64,000 bases of DNA from Subdoligranulum variabile (GCA_003343905.1 QAKI01000005.1:1-64000); one strand, 5' to 3'; shown: positions 34,687 through 43,247, counted from the stretch's first letter. The notes: a model not told the origin generated them from the sequence alone. Made by a program: numbers and translations.

Positions 34687-34719
34687 TGAAACGATCCTGC
34701 CATTTGTATGGAGGTACTT

Positions 34720-36138
34720 ATGAGAATTCTGTATGCGGCCAGCGAGGCCGCTCCCTTTGCAAAATCCGGCGGTCTGGCCGATGTGGCCGGGGCGCTGCCC
34801 AAGGCGCTGGTCAAGGACGGCATCGACTGCCGCGTGGTCATGCCGCTGTACGGCGATTTGAAGTATAAGGACACCCTGACCTATGTGACGAACTTCAGCG
34901 TGCCGGTGGGCTGGCGCAGCCAGTACTGCGGCCTGTTCAAGGCCGAACATGAGGGCGTGACCTTCTATTTCATCGACAACGAATATTACTTCAAGCGCAG
35001 CGGCCTGTACGGCTTTTATGATGACGGCGAGCGCTTCGCCTTCTTCTCCCGCGCCATCCTCGAAATGCTGTTCTATACCGATTTCGAGCCGGACATCATC
35101 AACTGCAACGACTGGCAGACCGCGCTGACCCCCGTGTATCTGAACCTGTACTACCGCCATTTGGATAAGTTCAACCGCATCAAGACGGTGTTCACCATCC
35201 ACAACATCGCCTACCAGGGCAAGTACGGCCTGGACATCCTGGAAGATACCTGCGGCATCGGCGCGCGGGACGCCCATGTGGTGGAATACGACGGCTGCGC
35301 CAACTTCATGAAAGGCGCGATCGAGACCGCCGACAAGGTCACCACGGTCAGCCCCAGCTACGCCCAGGAGATCCTGGACCCCTGGTTCAGCCATGGCCTG
35401 GACGGCCTGCTGCGCCAGAAGCAGTACAAGACCTGCGGTATCCTGAACGGTATCGACGTGGACGTGTTCAACCCGGCCACCGACCCCGACATCGTGAAGA
35501 ATTACGATGTCAACACCTTCCAGGACGGCAAGGCAGTCTGCAAGGCGGCTTTGCAGGACGAGTTCGGCCTGCATAAGGACGGCAGCCCCATCATGGCGAT
35601 GGTCACCCGTCTGGTGGGCCATAAGGGCGTGGACCTCGTGCGCGCTGTGGCCGAGGGCCTGCTGCAGCAGGGCATCGAACTGGTCATCCTTGGCTCCGGC
35701 GAAGCCCAGTACGAGAACTTCTTCAACGAACTCTGCGCCCGTCATCCCGGCCGTGTGGGCGTTTACATCGGCTTCAACGCGCAGTTGGCCCAGCGCATCT
35801 ACTCCGGCGCGGACATCTTCCTGATGCCCTCCCGTTCGGAACCCTGCGGCCTGGCCCAGATGGTATCCTGCCGTTACGGCACGATCCCTGTGGTGCGCGA
35901 GACCGGCGGCCTGCGTGACTCCATCCACGATTCCGGCGACGGGTTCGGCAACGGCTTCACCTTTGCCAACTACAACGCCCATGAACTGTACGAAGCCTGC
36001 TGGCGCGCCAAGGAAGGCTACTGGCAGAAGGACGGCTGGCCGATCCTGGTCCGCCGCGCCATGGAGTGCGATTTCAGTTGGGCCAACTCGGCCAGAAGCT
36101 ACGAAGGGCTGTATAATGAGGTCGTGAACCTCTGGTAA
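34720..36138 (+). CDS. glgA: Glycogen synthase (ADP-glucose)
   Basis: 472 residues, GT5 family. The N-terminal KSGGLADVAGALPKAL motif binds ADP-glucose; the C-terminal half has TRLVGHKGVDLV and the PSRSEPCGLAQM block with the catalytic Glu, followed by the family's RETGGLRDS. The start is ATG 34720; an in-frame ATG at 34708 lies in the ribosome site GGAGGT itself. It extends alpha-1,4 chains with ADP-glucose from GlgCD, to be branched by GlgB. No glycogen phosphorylase is in the window. Confidence 0.96.
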   Translation: MRILYAASEAAPFAKSGGLADVAGALPKALVKDGIDCRVVMPLYGDLKYKDTLTYVTNFSVPVGWRSQYCGLFKAEHEGVTFYFIDNEYYFKRSGLYGFYDDGERFAFFSRAILEMLFYTDFEPDIINCNDWQTALTPVYLNLYYRHLDKFNRIKTVFTIHNIAYQGKYGLDILEDTCGIGARDAHVVEYDGCANFMKGAIETADKVTTVSPSYAQEILDPWFSHGLDGLLRQKQYKTCGILNGIDVDVFNPATDPDIVKNYDVNTFQDGKAVCKAALQDEFGLHKDGSPIMAMVTRLVGHKGVDLVRAVAEGLLQQGIELVILGSGEAQYENFFNELCARHPGRVGVYIGFNAQLAQRIYSGADIFLMPSRSEPCGLAQMVSCRYGTIPVVRETGGLRDSIHDSGDGFGNGFTFANYNAHELYEACWRAKEGYWQKDGWPILVRRAMECDFSWANSARSYEGLYNEVVNLW

Positions 36139-36241
36139 ACGGCCCGGCTCCGTAGCGCCTGCAAAGCGCGGGAAACGGCGGGATACGGCATCTTGGACGC
36201 CGCTTCCCCAAAAATCACGGGTTTTCGCAAAAATAAAAGTG

Positions 36242-36270
36242 CCCGGCGGGATTTTTTCCGCCGGGTTTTC
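36242..36270 (+). terminator. Terminator of the glycogen operon
   Basis: An 8-bp GC stem (36242-36249 with 36258-36265) with a T-rich loop and TTTTC tail, about 100 bases after glgA. Confidence 0.8.
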
Positions 36271-36299
36271 TTGCATTTCCCGTAAAATAGGGCTATTCT
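36271..36299 (+). promoter_or_regulatory. Promoter of the C39-like lipoprotein gene
   Basis: TTGCAT at 36271-36276 and TATTCT at 36294-36299, 17 bp apart, directly after the glycogen terminator. This leaves a 5' leader of about 170 bases before the GTG at 36476, in which no convincing small gene was recognised. Confidence 0.5.
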
Positions 36300-36475
36300 T
36301 TTCTTATAGATGATAGGGAAGAGCAGCGCCGCCGCAGATACCCCAACCATCCCCGGCGGTCTGCTGTGCCCCTGTAAAAACATGACCGCGCGGTTTTGCC
36401 TTTGGTGCGGCCAAACGGCGGTCCCCCTGCGCATGCGCCGCGTTCGGGCGGCAGCGGGCTGTGAGGTGAAAGGAC

Positions 36476-37444
36476 GTGAACAAAGTACGGAAGTCGGCGT
36501 TGGTTGCGTTGGCCGGTTTGGGGCTGCTGCTGTCGGGCTGCGACGGCGTGCAGCCCGCGCTGGCAGGGCTGGAGGACGCCAGACGGCAGTTGGCCATCGA
36601 AGCGGGGCAGGCGGGAAACGAACTGGCCGCCGCGGCGCAGCGGATGCTGTCGGGATGGTTCACGGCTTCGCCGCCTGCCGCAGAAGAAACGGCCGGTACG
36701 CCGGAGAACCCGCCGCCCATAGAGGAAGCGCCCGGCGCACAGGACGCCGCGCCGCCCGCAGATATCCCCGCCGACCTGCCGGACCCGGCAGCCGGGAGCG
36801 GGGAAGCAGGGCAGGCCCCAACGCAGCCCGCGCAGGACGAAACCGGCGGGCAGGAAACGGTCCGGCTGGATGTGCGCAACATCCTTCAAAACCCGGAACT
36901 GCCCAACGGCTGCGAGATCACGGCGGCCACCATCGTGCTGAATTATCTGGGCTTCCCGGTAGACAAGGTGACGATGGCTGAACAGTATTTGCCGCAGCAG
37001 GCCGAGTATTGGGCCACCGACCCGGACGAAGCGTTCATGGGCAACCCGGCCTACCTGCTGGCCTATTACTGCAATCCGGGGCCAGTCGTGGAGGCGGTCA
37101 ACGCCTATTTGGACGATCAGGGTTCGCCGTACCGCGCGGTGGACATCAGCGGAACCCCGGCGGAGGAACTGTATGACTGGGTGGCGGAGGGCGCGCCCGT
37201 CATCGTGTGGACGACCCGCGGCTGCATGACCCCGACCTACAGCACCAACTTTATGATGGCTGACGGCAGCCTGCCCTACAGCAACTCCCACTGCGTGGTG
37301 CTGACGGGCTTTGACAGCGGCGGCTGCTATGTGGCCGACCCGATGTATGAATTTTCCTATGCGTCCTATGACGTATTCAACTGGTGTTACAACGTGCGCG
37401 GGCAGTATGCCGTTGTGATCGTGGAACCGCAGACCGAAGCATAA
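36476..37444 (+). CDS. Lipoprotein with C39-like cysteine peptidase domain
   Basis: 322 residues. A lipoprotein signal with lipobox LLLSGC near residue 22 is followed by an Ala/Pro/Glu-rich linker (about 70-125). The C-terminal domain (about 130-318) has the C39-like-2 pattern: NPELPNGCEITAATIVLNYLGF with the candidate nucleophilic Cys, SNSHCVVLTGFDSGGC with the His, then VADPMYE with the Asp. Such proteins are common on Firmicutes surfaces, and their peptides or isopeptide targets are unknown. GTG start with GAGGTGAAAGGA upstream. Monocistronic. Confidence 0.85.
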   Translation: MNKVRKSALVALAGLGLLLSGCDGVQPALAGLEDARRQLAIEAGQAGNELAAAAQRMLSGWFTASPPAAEETAGTPENPPPIEEAPGAQDAAPPADIPADLPDPAAGSGEAGQAPTQPAQDETGGQETVRLDVRNILQNPELPNGCEITAATIVLNYLGFPVDKVTMAEQYLPQQAEYWATDPDEAFMGNPAYLLAYYCNPGPVVEAVNAYLDDQGSPYRAVDISGTPAEELYDWVAEGAPVIVWTTRGCMTPTYSTNFMMADGSLPYSNSHCVVLTGFDSGGCYVADPMYEFSYASYDVFNWCYNVRGQYAVVIVEPQTEA

Positions 37445-37446
37445 AA

Positions 37447-37483
37447 ACCCGGCAGACGCACCGTAAAAGGGCGTCTGCCGGGT
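37447..37483. terminator. Bidirectional terminator before udk
   Basis: A perfect 13-bp stem (37447-37459 with 37471-37483), between the converging lipoprotein and uridine kinase genes, with A run left and T-rich right. Confidence 0.9.
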
Positions 37484-37488
37484 CTTGT

Positions 37489-38115
37489 TTATTCCTGGGT
37501 GCCTTGCAGATGGGTGGAGACCCACTTGATCAGCATGTCCAGCGCCACCAGATTTTGCCCGCCTTCGGGCACGATCAGGTCGGCCTTGCGCTTGCTGGGC
37601 TCTACAAACTGCTCGTGCATCGGCTTGACGGTGGTCAGGTACTGGGTCACCACGCTGTCCAGCGTGCGGCCGCGGTCCTTCACGTCGCGCACGATGCGCC
37701 GCAGGATGCGCACGTCGGCGTCGGTATCCACGAACACTTTCATGTCCATCAATTCACACAGCTCCGGCGAGTCAAAGATCAGGATGCCTTCCACGATGAT
37801 GACCGGCGCGGGCTTTACCAGCACCGTTTCGTTGCTGCGGTTGTGGATCGTGTAGTCGTACACGGGGACCTGCACCGGGTGCCCGGCGCGCAGTTCGCGC
37901 AGGTGGGCGACCATCAGCGGGGTGTCGAAGCTGTCCGGGTGGTCGTAGTTCAGTTTGCAGCGTTCCTCATAGGGCAGTTCGTCGTGACGCTTGTAGTAGC
38001 TGTCGTGGTTGATGACGCTGACCTCATTGACGCCGAAGTGGTCGCGCAGCCGCTCGGTCAGGGTGGTCTTTCCGCTGCCGGTGCCGCCCGCAATGCCGAT
38101 GATAATGGTTTTCAT
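37489..38115 (-). CDS. udk: Uridine kinase
   Basis: 208 residues. P-loop GIAGGTGSGKTTL at the N terminus; INHDSYYK, NYDHPDSFD and YDYTIHNR are the pyrimidine-nucleoside-binding segments of Udk, and EGILIFDSPEL holds the lid-adjacent Glu. It phosphorylates uridine and cytidine for salvage. It follows the dCMP deaminase gene by 18 bases, so the two pyrimidine genes form an operon. GGGGGA precedes the ATG. Confidence 0.96.
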   Translation of the reverse strand: MKTIIIGIAGGTGSGKTTLTERLRDHFGVNEVSVINHDSYYKRHDELPYEERCKLNYDHPDSFDTPLMVAHLRELRAGHPVQVPVYDYTIHNRSNETVLVKPAPVIIVEGILIFDSPELCELMDMKVFVDTDADVRILRRIVRDVKDRGRTLDSVVTQYLTTVKPMHEQFVEPSKRKADLIVPEGGQNLVALDMLIKWVSTHLQGTQE

Positions 38116-38133
38116 GCCGTTTTCCCCCTGCTT

Positions 38134-38613
38134 TTATACTTCCAGATGGATCTCGCGCCCGGTAGGCACATAGGCGCGGTATTTCACGCCCGTCATGTTG
38201 AACATCCGGCGGCTGGCGATGCTGGCGTGGCTGTCGTGGTATTTGTCGGACAGATAGATCAGTTCCTTGATCCCGCTCTGGATGATCGCCTTGGCGCACT
38301 CGTTGCAGGGGAACAGCGTCACATACATCCGCGCGCCGCTCAGGTCACTGTGCGGGCTGTTCAGAATGGCGTTCAGCTCCGAATGGCAGACGTACATATA
38401 TTTGGTGTTCAGGTCGTCGCCCTCGCGCTCCCAGGGCATATCGTCGTCGTTGCAGCCGATGGGCATACCGTTGTACCCCAGCGACAGGATCTTGTTTTCG
38501 GGGCTGACGATGCAGGCCCCCACCTGGCTGTTGTTGTCCTTGGAGCGCATGGCGGAAAGCAGGGCGATGCCCATAAAATACTCATCCCAGCTGATATAAT
38601 CCGTTCTTTTCAC
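38134..38613 (-). CDS. dCMP deaminase (ComEB-like)
   Basis: 159 residues. Zinc-dependent deaminase: VCHSELNAIL supplies the zinc His and catalytic Glu, and FPCNECAKAII the two zinc cysteines. The N-terminal region with NNSQVGACIVSPENKILSLGYNGMP is typical of dCMP deaminases, which feed dUMP to thymidylate synthesis. The start is GTG at 38613 with GGAAGGGA upstream. Cotranscribed with udk from a promoter overlapping the end of spoIIID. Confidence 0.92.
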   Translation of the reverse strand: MKRTDYISWDEYFMGIALLSAMRSKDNNSQVGACIVSPENKILSLGYNGMPIGCNDDDMPWEREGDDLNTKYMYVCHSELNAILNSPHSDLSGARMYVTLFPCNECAKAIIQSGIKELIYLSDKYHDSHASIASRRMFNMTGVKYRAYVPTGREIHLEV

Positions 38614-38648
38614 AGCGTTCCCTTCCTTTTCTTTTTTATTTTACAACT

Positions 38649-38677
38649 ATTATACTGTGCGCAGTGGGCGTGCGCAA
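38649..38677 (-). promoter_or_regulatory. Promoter of the dCMP deaminase-udk operon
   Basis: Minus-strand TTGCGC (38672-38677) and TATAAT (38649-38654) with a 17-bp spacer. The boxes lie over the last codons of spoIIID, so the pyrimidine genes can be transcribed independently of it. Confidence 0.7.
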
Positions 38678-38925
38678 GGCTGTTTGCACAAATATTTGCG
38701 GCGCGTGGCCTCACCGCCGCGCAGATGCCGCTCGGCCTTGTTGCGCTGCACAACGGTCTGCACTTCGGCCCACAGGCCGGGGTGGGTGCGGCGCAGGCGG
38801 CTCTGGTCCTTCCAGATCGTGCTCTTGCTCACCCCAAACACCGCCGCGGTCGCCCGCACCGTGGCACCGGTGCGCACGATGTACCGCCCCACAGCTACGG
38901 CCCGTTCCTCCGGGTCACCTTTCAT
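38650..38925 (-). CDS. spoIIID: Stage III sporulation transcriptional regulator SpoIIID
   Basis: 91 residues. Strong likeness to Bacillus SpoIIID from memory: VGRYIVRTGATVRATAAVFG, the recognition helix GVSKSTIWKD, then a spacer and the RHLRGGEATRRKY block that ends the folded part. SpoIIID binds DNA as a monomer and tunes mother-cell genes under sigma-E and sigma-K. Start at 38925 preceded by AAGGGGG. The C-terminal tail differs, with two extra Cys. Its presence suggests a sporulation-capable organism or recent ancestry from one. Confidence 0.9.
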   Translation of the reverse strand: MKGDPEERAVAVGRYIVRTGATVRATAAVFGVSKSTIWKDQSRLRRTHPGLWAEVQTVVQRNKAERHLRGGEATRRKYLCKQPCARPLRTV

Positions 38926-39000
38926 ACCGCCAACCCCCTTACATAGAATCTCTGCCAAATCCTATGTGAAAAGGGGTGGGGATATGTCCGAAAACAGAAA

Positions 39001-39024
39001 ATCCCCGCCCTACCGGGCGGGGAT
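39001..39024 (-). terminator. Terminator of the cysteine-synthase-like / WG-repeat operon
   Basis: A perfect 10-bp GC-rich stem (39001-39010 with 39015-39024) with a 4-base loop; on the minus strand a T-rich run follows. Eight bases beyond the stop at 39032. Confidence 0.85.
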
Positions 39025-39031
39025 GGAAAGT

Positions 39032-40349
39032 TCAGGTCATATAATTGGTGCAGGCCCAGCCGAACTGGCCCTCGTAACAGACGAGAATCCAGTTTTCGGC
39101 GGCATTGCTGCGGCCCAGGCAGTCCACGGCGGAGGACGGCGGCAGCGCCCCGACTTTTTCATACTGGGTGCCCGGCCCCGCGCGCAGCATCAGGTTGCCG
39201 TCCGGCGTGGTATGGTAGCGGAACTGCTCGTTCTCCCCACAGGGGCGGTCCGGCGGCTGGATCGTATCCGGCAGTCCGGCCAGCGGGTCCGGCGACGGGG
39301 TGGGGGCCGGTTTCTCCACGCCGGGGATCGTGTAGGCGTGCCAGCCGTCATCCTGCCGCAGCCACAGCGTGCCGCCGTCCCAGGCCGCGCCCGCACAGGT
39401 GCAGGGGACAAACTCGGCGCCGGTGCTGTCCAGCAGGCCCCACTGGCCGTCGCGGCAGACGGGGGCATAGCCGTTCAGCAGAGGGGAAGCATAGGCCGCT
39501 TTGGCGTCGCCGTAGGTGGCGTCATAGACGGCTTCGGTGACGGCCTGGCCGGAACGGTCCAGATACAGCCATTTGCCGCCCTGGCAGGCGGGGGCCAGAG
39601 CCTGGTCGTAAAAGCAGCCGGCCGCTTCATAGGTCTGGTCGTTCAGCAGTTCCCCGGCGGCGTTGGCGTAGACGAGCGTGAGCGGGTCCGCAGCTTCATA
39701 ATAATTGATAATTGGGGTCCCCCTGGCCGTCCACAAAGGTGCCCAGGCGGCAGGGCAGGTAGTCCCCGTACGGTGCGTCCTCCGCGTCCAGGGCGTGCAC
39801 CGTACCGCCGAACAGCCCGCCGTCCACCTGTACCTGGTGGGATTCGGCGTCGTAGTACCAGTAGTGCGTGCTGCCGTCATGTTCGCCACTGCACATGGCC
39901 CCGTCGCCGCTGGCCTGCAGTTGGGCGGTCAGGGCGTCGTACTCCTCCCAACTCAGGGAACTGTCCCCCAGCGCGTGCCACTGGCCGGCAGTGGCGCAGG
40001 CGGTCACGGGTACGGTGAACCGGCAGGAAAGCACCTCGGTGCCGTCGCTGCGCATCAGGCCCCACAGGCCGTCCCGGCTCATGGTATAGTAGCCGTCTGC
40101 CAGCATAAAGTAGGGGGCAGTGTCCTGCCGCACGGCGCGGATCTCGTCATAATCCAGCACCGGCAGTCCTGCGTCGGTCAGCCCGGCGGGCTGGGCCGGG
40201 GGCGCGGTCTCCGCTGGTTCGGATGGCGCCGCCGTCCCGGAGGGCGCGGTGGTCCCGGACGGGGCGGAACTGCCGCTTTGGGGCGCGCGCGTACAGCCGC
40301 AGAACAGGATAAGGGCTGCCAGCGGCAGCACGGTCCACGCAGGTCTCAT
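39032..40349 (-). pseudogene. WG-repeat / SH3b lipoprotein gene split by a frameshift
   Basis: Two frames together make one sensible protein of about 438 residues. The first (40349 down to 39696) has a lipoprotein signal (candidate lipobox FCGC), a Ser/Pro-rich linker and a WG repeat (DGLWGLMRSDGTEV). The second (in frame from about 39720 to the stop at 39032) continues with more WG-type repeats (GGKWLYLDRSG, DGQWGLLDSTG) and a C-terminal bacterial SH3 domain (LMLRAGPGTQYEKVG ... WILVCYEGQFGWA). The join lies at a run of five G on the minus strand (39719-39723); removing one G restores one open frame. It could be a true inactivation, a phase-variable tract or a sequencing error. Follows the cysteine-synthase-like gene. 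Confidence 0.8.
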
Positions 40350-40373
40350 GGCACGGCACGCTCCTTCCCGTAC

Positions 40374-41267
40374 TTATTCGTACATCTTGCGCCCGGCGAA
40401 CACGCACAGCGGGCGTTTGGCCTTCCCGGCGCCCATGAGCTGCACGGCGGCGGCCAGAGTGGCCCCGGCGCTGGTGCAGGCGGGAACGCCGTCAAAGAAC
40501 AGTACCTCCCGCGCGGCGCGCTCGGCGTCCGCGGTGGTCACCGTCAGCACGGTGTCCACTACATAAGGATTGTAGTTTTCCGGCACGAAGCCCGGGCCGA
40601 TCCCGGCGATGCCGTGCTGCCCGATGAACCCGCCCGAAATGGCCGCGCACTCGGCAGGTTCCACCGCGACGATGCGGATCATGCTGTTCCACGCCTTTAT
40701 GTATTCGGCCACGCCGGTCACGGTGCCGCCGCTGCCCACGCCGATCACGATGGCGTCGATGGCCTCCCCGGCGTTTTTCAAGATCTGCGGGCCGGTGACG
40801 CGGCGGTGGTATTCGGGGTTGTCGTCGTTGGAAAAATAGTGGGTGAAATACCCGCCGTAGCGTTTGGCGGTCTCTTCTGCAATGCGGTCCATCGCCTTGC
40901 GGCCGCCGCTGCTGCACACGACGATGTGCGCGCCCAAGTCCTGCAGGCGCTTGCGCCGGGCGATGGGCAGGCTGCTGGGCACCACCAGGATGCAGGGGTG
41001 CCCCGTGGTGGCGCAGCTTACGGCCAGCGCCGCGCCAAAGCTGCCGGAACTGGCTTCCACCACCGGCATACCGGGCTGTAGGGTGCCGCGCTCGGTGGCA
41101 AAGGCCAGCATCGTTTCAGCCAGGCCGTCCTTGGAAGTGCCCGTCGCGCCGCCGAAGTCCAGATAGGCCAGGATGCTGGAATCCAGATTGTGGCGGCCGG
41201 AATAACCGTCCAGCCGCACGACGGGGGAGCGGTAGACGTCCTGATAGTAACTTTTTAAGATCGGCAT
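40374..41267 (-). CDS. PLP-dependent cysteine-synthase-like protein
   Basis: 297 residues, fold type II PLP enzyme. The Schiff-base Lys is Lys46 in GTSKDGLAETM; the phosphate loop GVGSGGTVTG is intact. The substrate loop, normally TSGNTG in CysK, reads SSGSFG, and the PxGSxKDR signature is altered, so it need not be an O-acetylserine sulfhydrylase. Relatives include cystathionine beta-synthase-like and 2,3-diaminopropionate-type synthases. Start at 41267 because AGGAGG is 8 bases upstream; a GTG at 41276 overlaps that site. A TATAAT (41306-41311, minus) marks its promoter. Followed by the WG-repeat gene. Confidence 0.85.
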   Translation of the reverse strand: MPILKSYYQDVYRSPVVRLDGYSGRHNLDSSILAYLDFGGATGTSKDGLAETMLAFATERGTLQPGMPVVEASSGSFGAALAVSCATTGHPCILVVPSSLPIARRKRLQDLGAHIVVCSSGGRKAMDRIAEETAKRYGGYFTHYFSNDDNPEYHRRVTGPQILKNAGEAIDAIVIGVGSGGTVTGVAEYIKAWNSMIRIVAVEPAECAAISGGFIGQHGIAGIGPGFVPENYNPYVVDTVLTVTTADAERAAREVLFFDGVPACTSAGATLAAAVQLMGAGKAKRPLCVFAGRKMYE

Positions 41268-41409
41268 GGCAGGCACCTCCTTTCATTGGGGACACAGTAT
41301 TTTTTATTATAGCACAATCTGACGGATTTTGCACCTGTTCAGGCCGGGACTTGAAATTTTTTTGCGACGGGAATTTTGCCCTCTGCGTCGAAAAAATGCG
41401 CCGCAGCCC

Positions 41410-41438
41410 TTGACTTTCCGTCCGGCCCCTGCTATAAT
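41410..41438 (+). promoter_or_regulatory. Promoter of the ylxM-ffh-rpsP operon
   Basis: TTGACT at 41410-41415 and TATAAT at 41433-41438 with a 17-bp spacer; a strong housekeeping-type promoter as expected for SRP and ribosomal genes. Confidence 0.88.
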
Positions 41439-41450
41439 GCATACGCTGAT

Positions 41451-41473
41451 GTGTAAAGAAAAAAACTTTACAC
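41451..41473 (+). repeat. Leader hairpin GTGTAAAG / CTTTACAC
   Basis: An 8-bp perfect inverted repeat (41451-41458 with 41466-41473) around seven A, right after the expected transcription start. It may be a 5'-end stabilising hairpin or an operator. Confidence 0.6.
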
Positions 41474-41503
41474 GGCATCTCAAACACGGAAGGGGCGCGG
41501 GCC

Positions 41504-41902
41504 ATGGCGGGCAAACCGCAGAAAAATCTGGCCTATTCGGTCCTGCTGGACTTTTACGGTGTGGTATTGACTGATAAACAGCGCCTGATCCTGACGGAAT
41601 ATTACGACGAGGATCTTTCCCTGGCGGAGATCGCAGAAAACTGCGGCATCACCCGCCAGGGCGTGCGCGACGCCATCAAGCATGGCGAAGCGGCGCTGGA
41701 CGAACTGGAAGCCAAGCTGGGCAACGCCCGCCGCCACATGGCGGTGCGGGCGGACCTGGAGCGGATGCGCCAGCTCGTCATGGAGATCCGCTGCTGCAAC
41801 ACGGGGCTGTTCACCCCGGTGCCGCAGATCAGCGCCGACACCGACGAGATGCTGCTGATCTTGGAGCGTCTGGACACGCAGGAGGAATCGGATGGCCTTT
41901 GA
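41504..41902 (+). CDS. ylxM: YlxM-like SRP-associated HTH protein
   Basis: 132 residues. Sigma-factor region-4-like helix-turn-helix: LTDKQRLILTEYYDEDLSLAEIAENCGITRQGVRDAIKHGE. In Firmicutes ylxM stands directly before ffh, and the protein affects signal-recognition-particle activity. It overlaps ffh by 11 bases here, so they are coupled. AAGGGG precedes the ATG. Confidence 0.92.
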   Translation: MAGKPQKNLAYSVLLDFYGVVLTDKQRLILTEYYDEDLSLAEIAENCGITRQGVRDAIKHGEAALDELEAKLGNARRHMAVRADLERMRQLVMEIRCCNTGLFTPVPQISADTDEMLLILERLDTQEESDGL

Positions 41903-43247
41903 ATCCCTGACAGAGCGCCTGAACGGCGTTTTCAAAAAACTCCGCGGCAAGGGCAAACTGAACGAGGCGGACATCAAAGCCGCCATGCGGGAAGTGCGCA
42001 TGGCGCTGCTGGAAGCCGACGTCAACTATAAAGTCGCCAAGGATTTCTGCGCCGGTGTTTCGGAGCGCGCCATGGGGCAGGAAGTCATGGAAAGCCTGAC
42101 CCCCGCGCAGCAGGTCGTGAAGATCGTCAATGAGGAACTGACCAACCTGATGGGCGGCAGCGAACCGCAGTACCTTCACATCAAGAACAAGGGCCAGACG
42201 GTCCTGATGATGTGCGGCCTGCAGGGCAACGGTAAAACGACCCACGCCGCCAAGCTGGGCAAGTTCTACCGCAGCCAGGGCCGCCGCCCGCTGCTGGTCG
42301 CCTGCGACGTATACCGCCCGGCGGCTATCCAGCAGTTGCAGATCGTGGGCGAACAGGCCGGGGTGCCCGTCTTTACCATGGGCACCGAAAAGCCGGAACT
42401 CATCGCCCAGAAGGCGATGGCCCACGCGCGGGACCACGGCAACGACATCGTGATCCTGGATACCGCCGGCCGCCTGCAGATCGACGACGCGCTGATGGAC
42501 GAGCTGGTCCGCATCAAGCAGGCGGTGGAAGTGGACGAAACGCTGCTGGTCGTGGATGCCATGGCCGGTCAGGAAGCCGTCAACGTGGCCAAGACTTTCA
42601 ACGAGAAGATCGGCATCACCGGCGTGGTCCTGACCAAGACCGACGGCGATACCCGCGGCGGCGCCGCGCTCTCGGTGCTGGCCGTCACCGGCAAGCCGGT
42701 CTACTTCCAGGGCACCGGCGAAAAGCTGGAGGACCTGGAACCGTTCTATCCGTCCCGCATGGCCAGCCGCATTCTCGGCATGGGCGATGTGCTCTCGCTG
42801 ATCGAAAAGGCGCAGAGCGTCCAGAATGACAAGGAAGCCGAAGCGGCTGCCCGGCGCATGATGGAGAACAAGTTCGATATGAACGACCTGCTGGCCCAGT
42901 TCCAGCAGGTCAAGAAGATGGGCGGCGCGTCGGCGCTGCTGTCCATGATGCCCGGCGGCAACCAGATCGACGCGGACGCGCTGGACGAGAAAGCCCTGCC
43001 CCGCATCGAGGCGATCATCTATTCGATGACCCCCGCCGAGCGCGCCAAGCCGGAGATCATCAACCCCAAGCGCAAGCGCCGTATCGCGGCCGGTTCCGGC
43101 CAGACGGTGGAAGCCGTCAACAAGCTGCTGCGTCAGTATGAAATGATGCAGAAAGTCATGAAGAAGGTCCGGCGCAACCCCAAAGGGTTCATGCGCAGCT
43201 TAAGCGGCATGGGCGGCTTTGGCGGCATGAAAGGCTTCGGCCGGTGA
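41892..43247 (+). CDS. ffh: Signal recognition particle protein
   Basis: 451 residues. The N domain is followed by the GTPase G domain (GLQGNGKTTHAAKLG, DVYRPAAIQQL, LDTAGRLQ, LTKTDGDTRGG). The C-terminal M domain has a Met-rich groove (MMPGG, YEMMQKVMKK, GMGGFGGMKGFG) and the RRRIAAGSG 4.5S-RNA-binding loop, here KRRIAAGSGQTV. It directs nascent membrane and secreted proteins to the membrane with FtsY. Same operon as ylxM and rpsP. Confidence 0.97.
   Translation: MAFESLTERLNGVFKKLRGKGKLNEADIKAAMREVRMALLEADVNYKVAKDFCAGVSERAMGQEVMESLTPAQQVVKIVNEELTNLMGGSEPQYLHIKNKGQTVLMMCGLQGNGKTTHAAKLGKFYRSQGRRPLLVACDVYRPAAIQQLQIVGEQAGVPVFTMGTEKPELIAQKAMAHARDHGNDIVILDTAGRLQIDDALMDELVRIKQAVEVDETLLVVDAMAGQEAVNVAKTFNEKIGITGVVLTKTDGDTRGGAALSVLAVTGKPVYFQGTGEKLEDLEPFYPSRMASRILGMGDVLSLIEKAQSVQNDKEAEAAARRMMENKFDMNDLLAQFQQVKKMGGASALLSMMPGGNQIDADALDEKALPRIEAIIYSMTPAERAKPEIINPKRKRRIAAGSGQTVEAVNKLLRQYEMMQKVMKKVRRNPKGFMRSLSGMGGFGGMKGFGR

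Noticed and set aside
34708..34722. Upstream ATG 34708 for glgA
   Set aside because: This ATG is part of the ribosome site GGAGGT for the ATG at 34720, where the family's MRILYAASEAAP begins.
36310..36475. Small gene in the leader of the C39-like lipoprotein
   Set aside because: The open frame starting at 36310 continues as a shadow across the lipoprotein gene; no ribosome site or homology was seen for a leader peptide.
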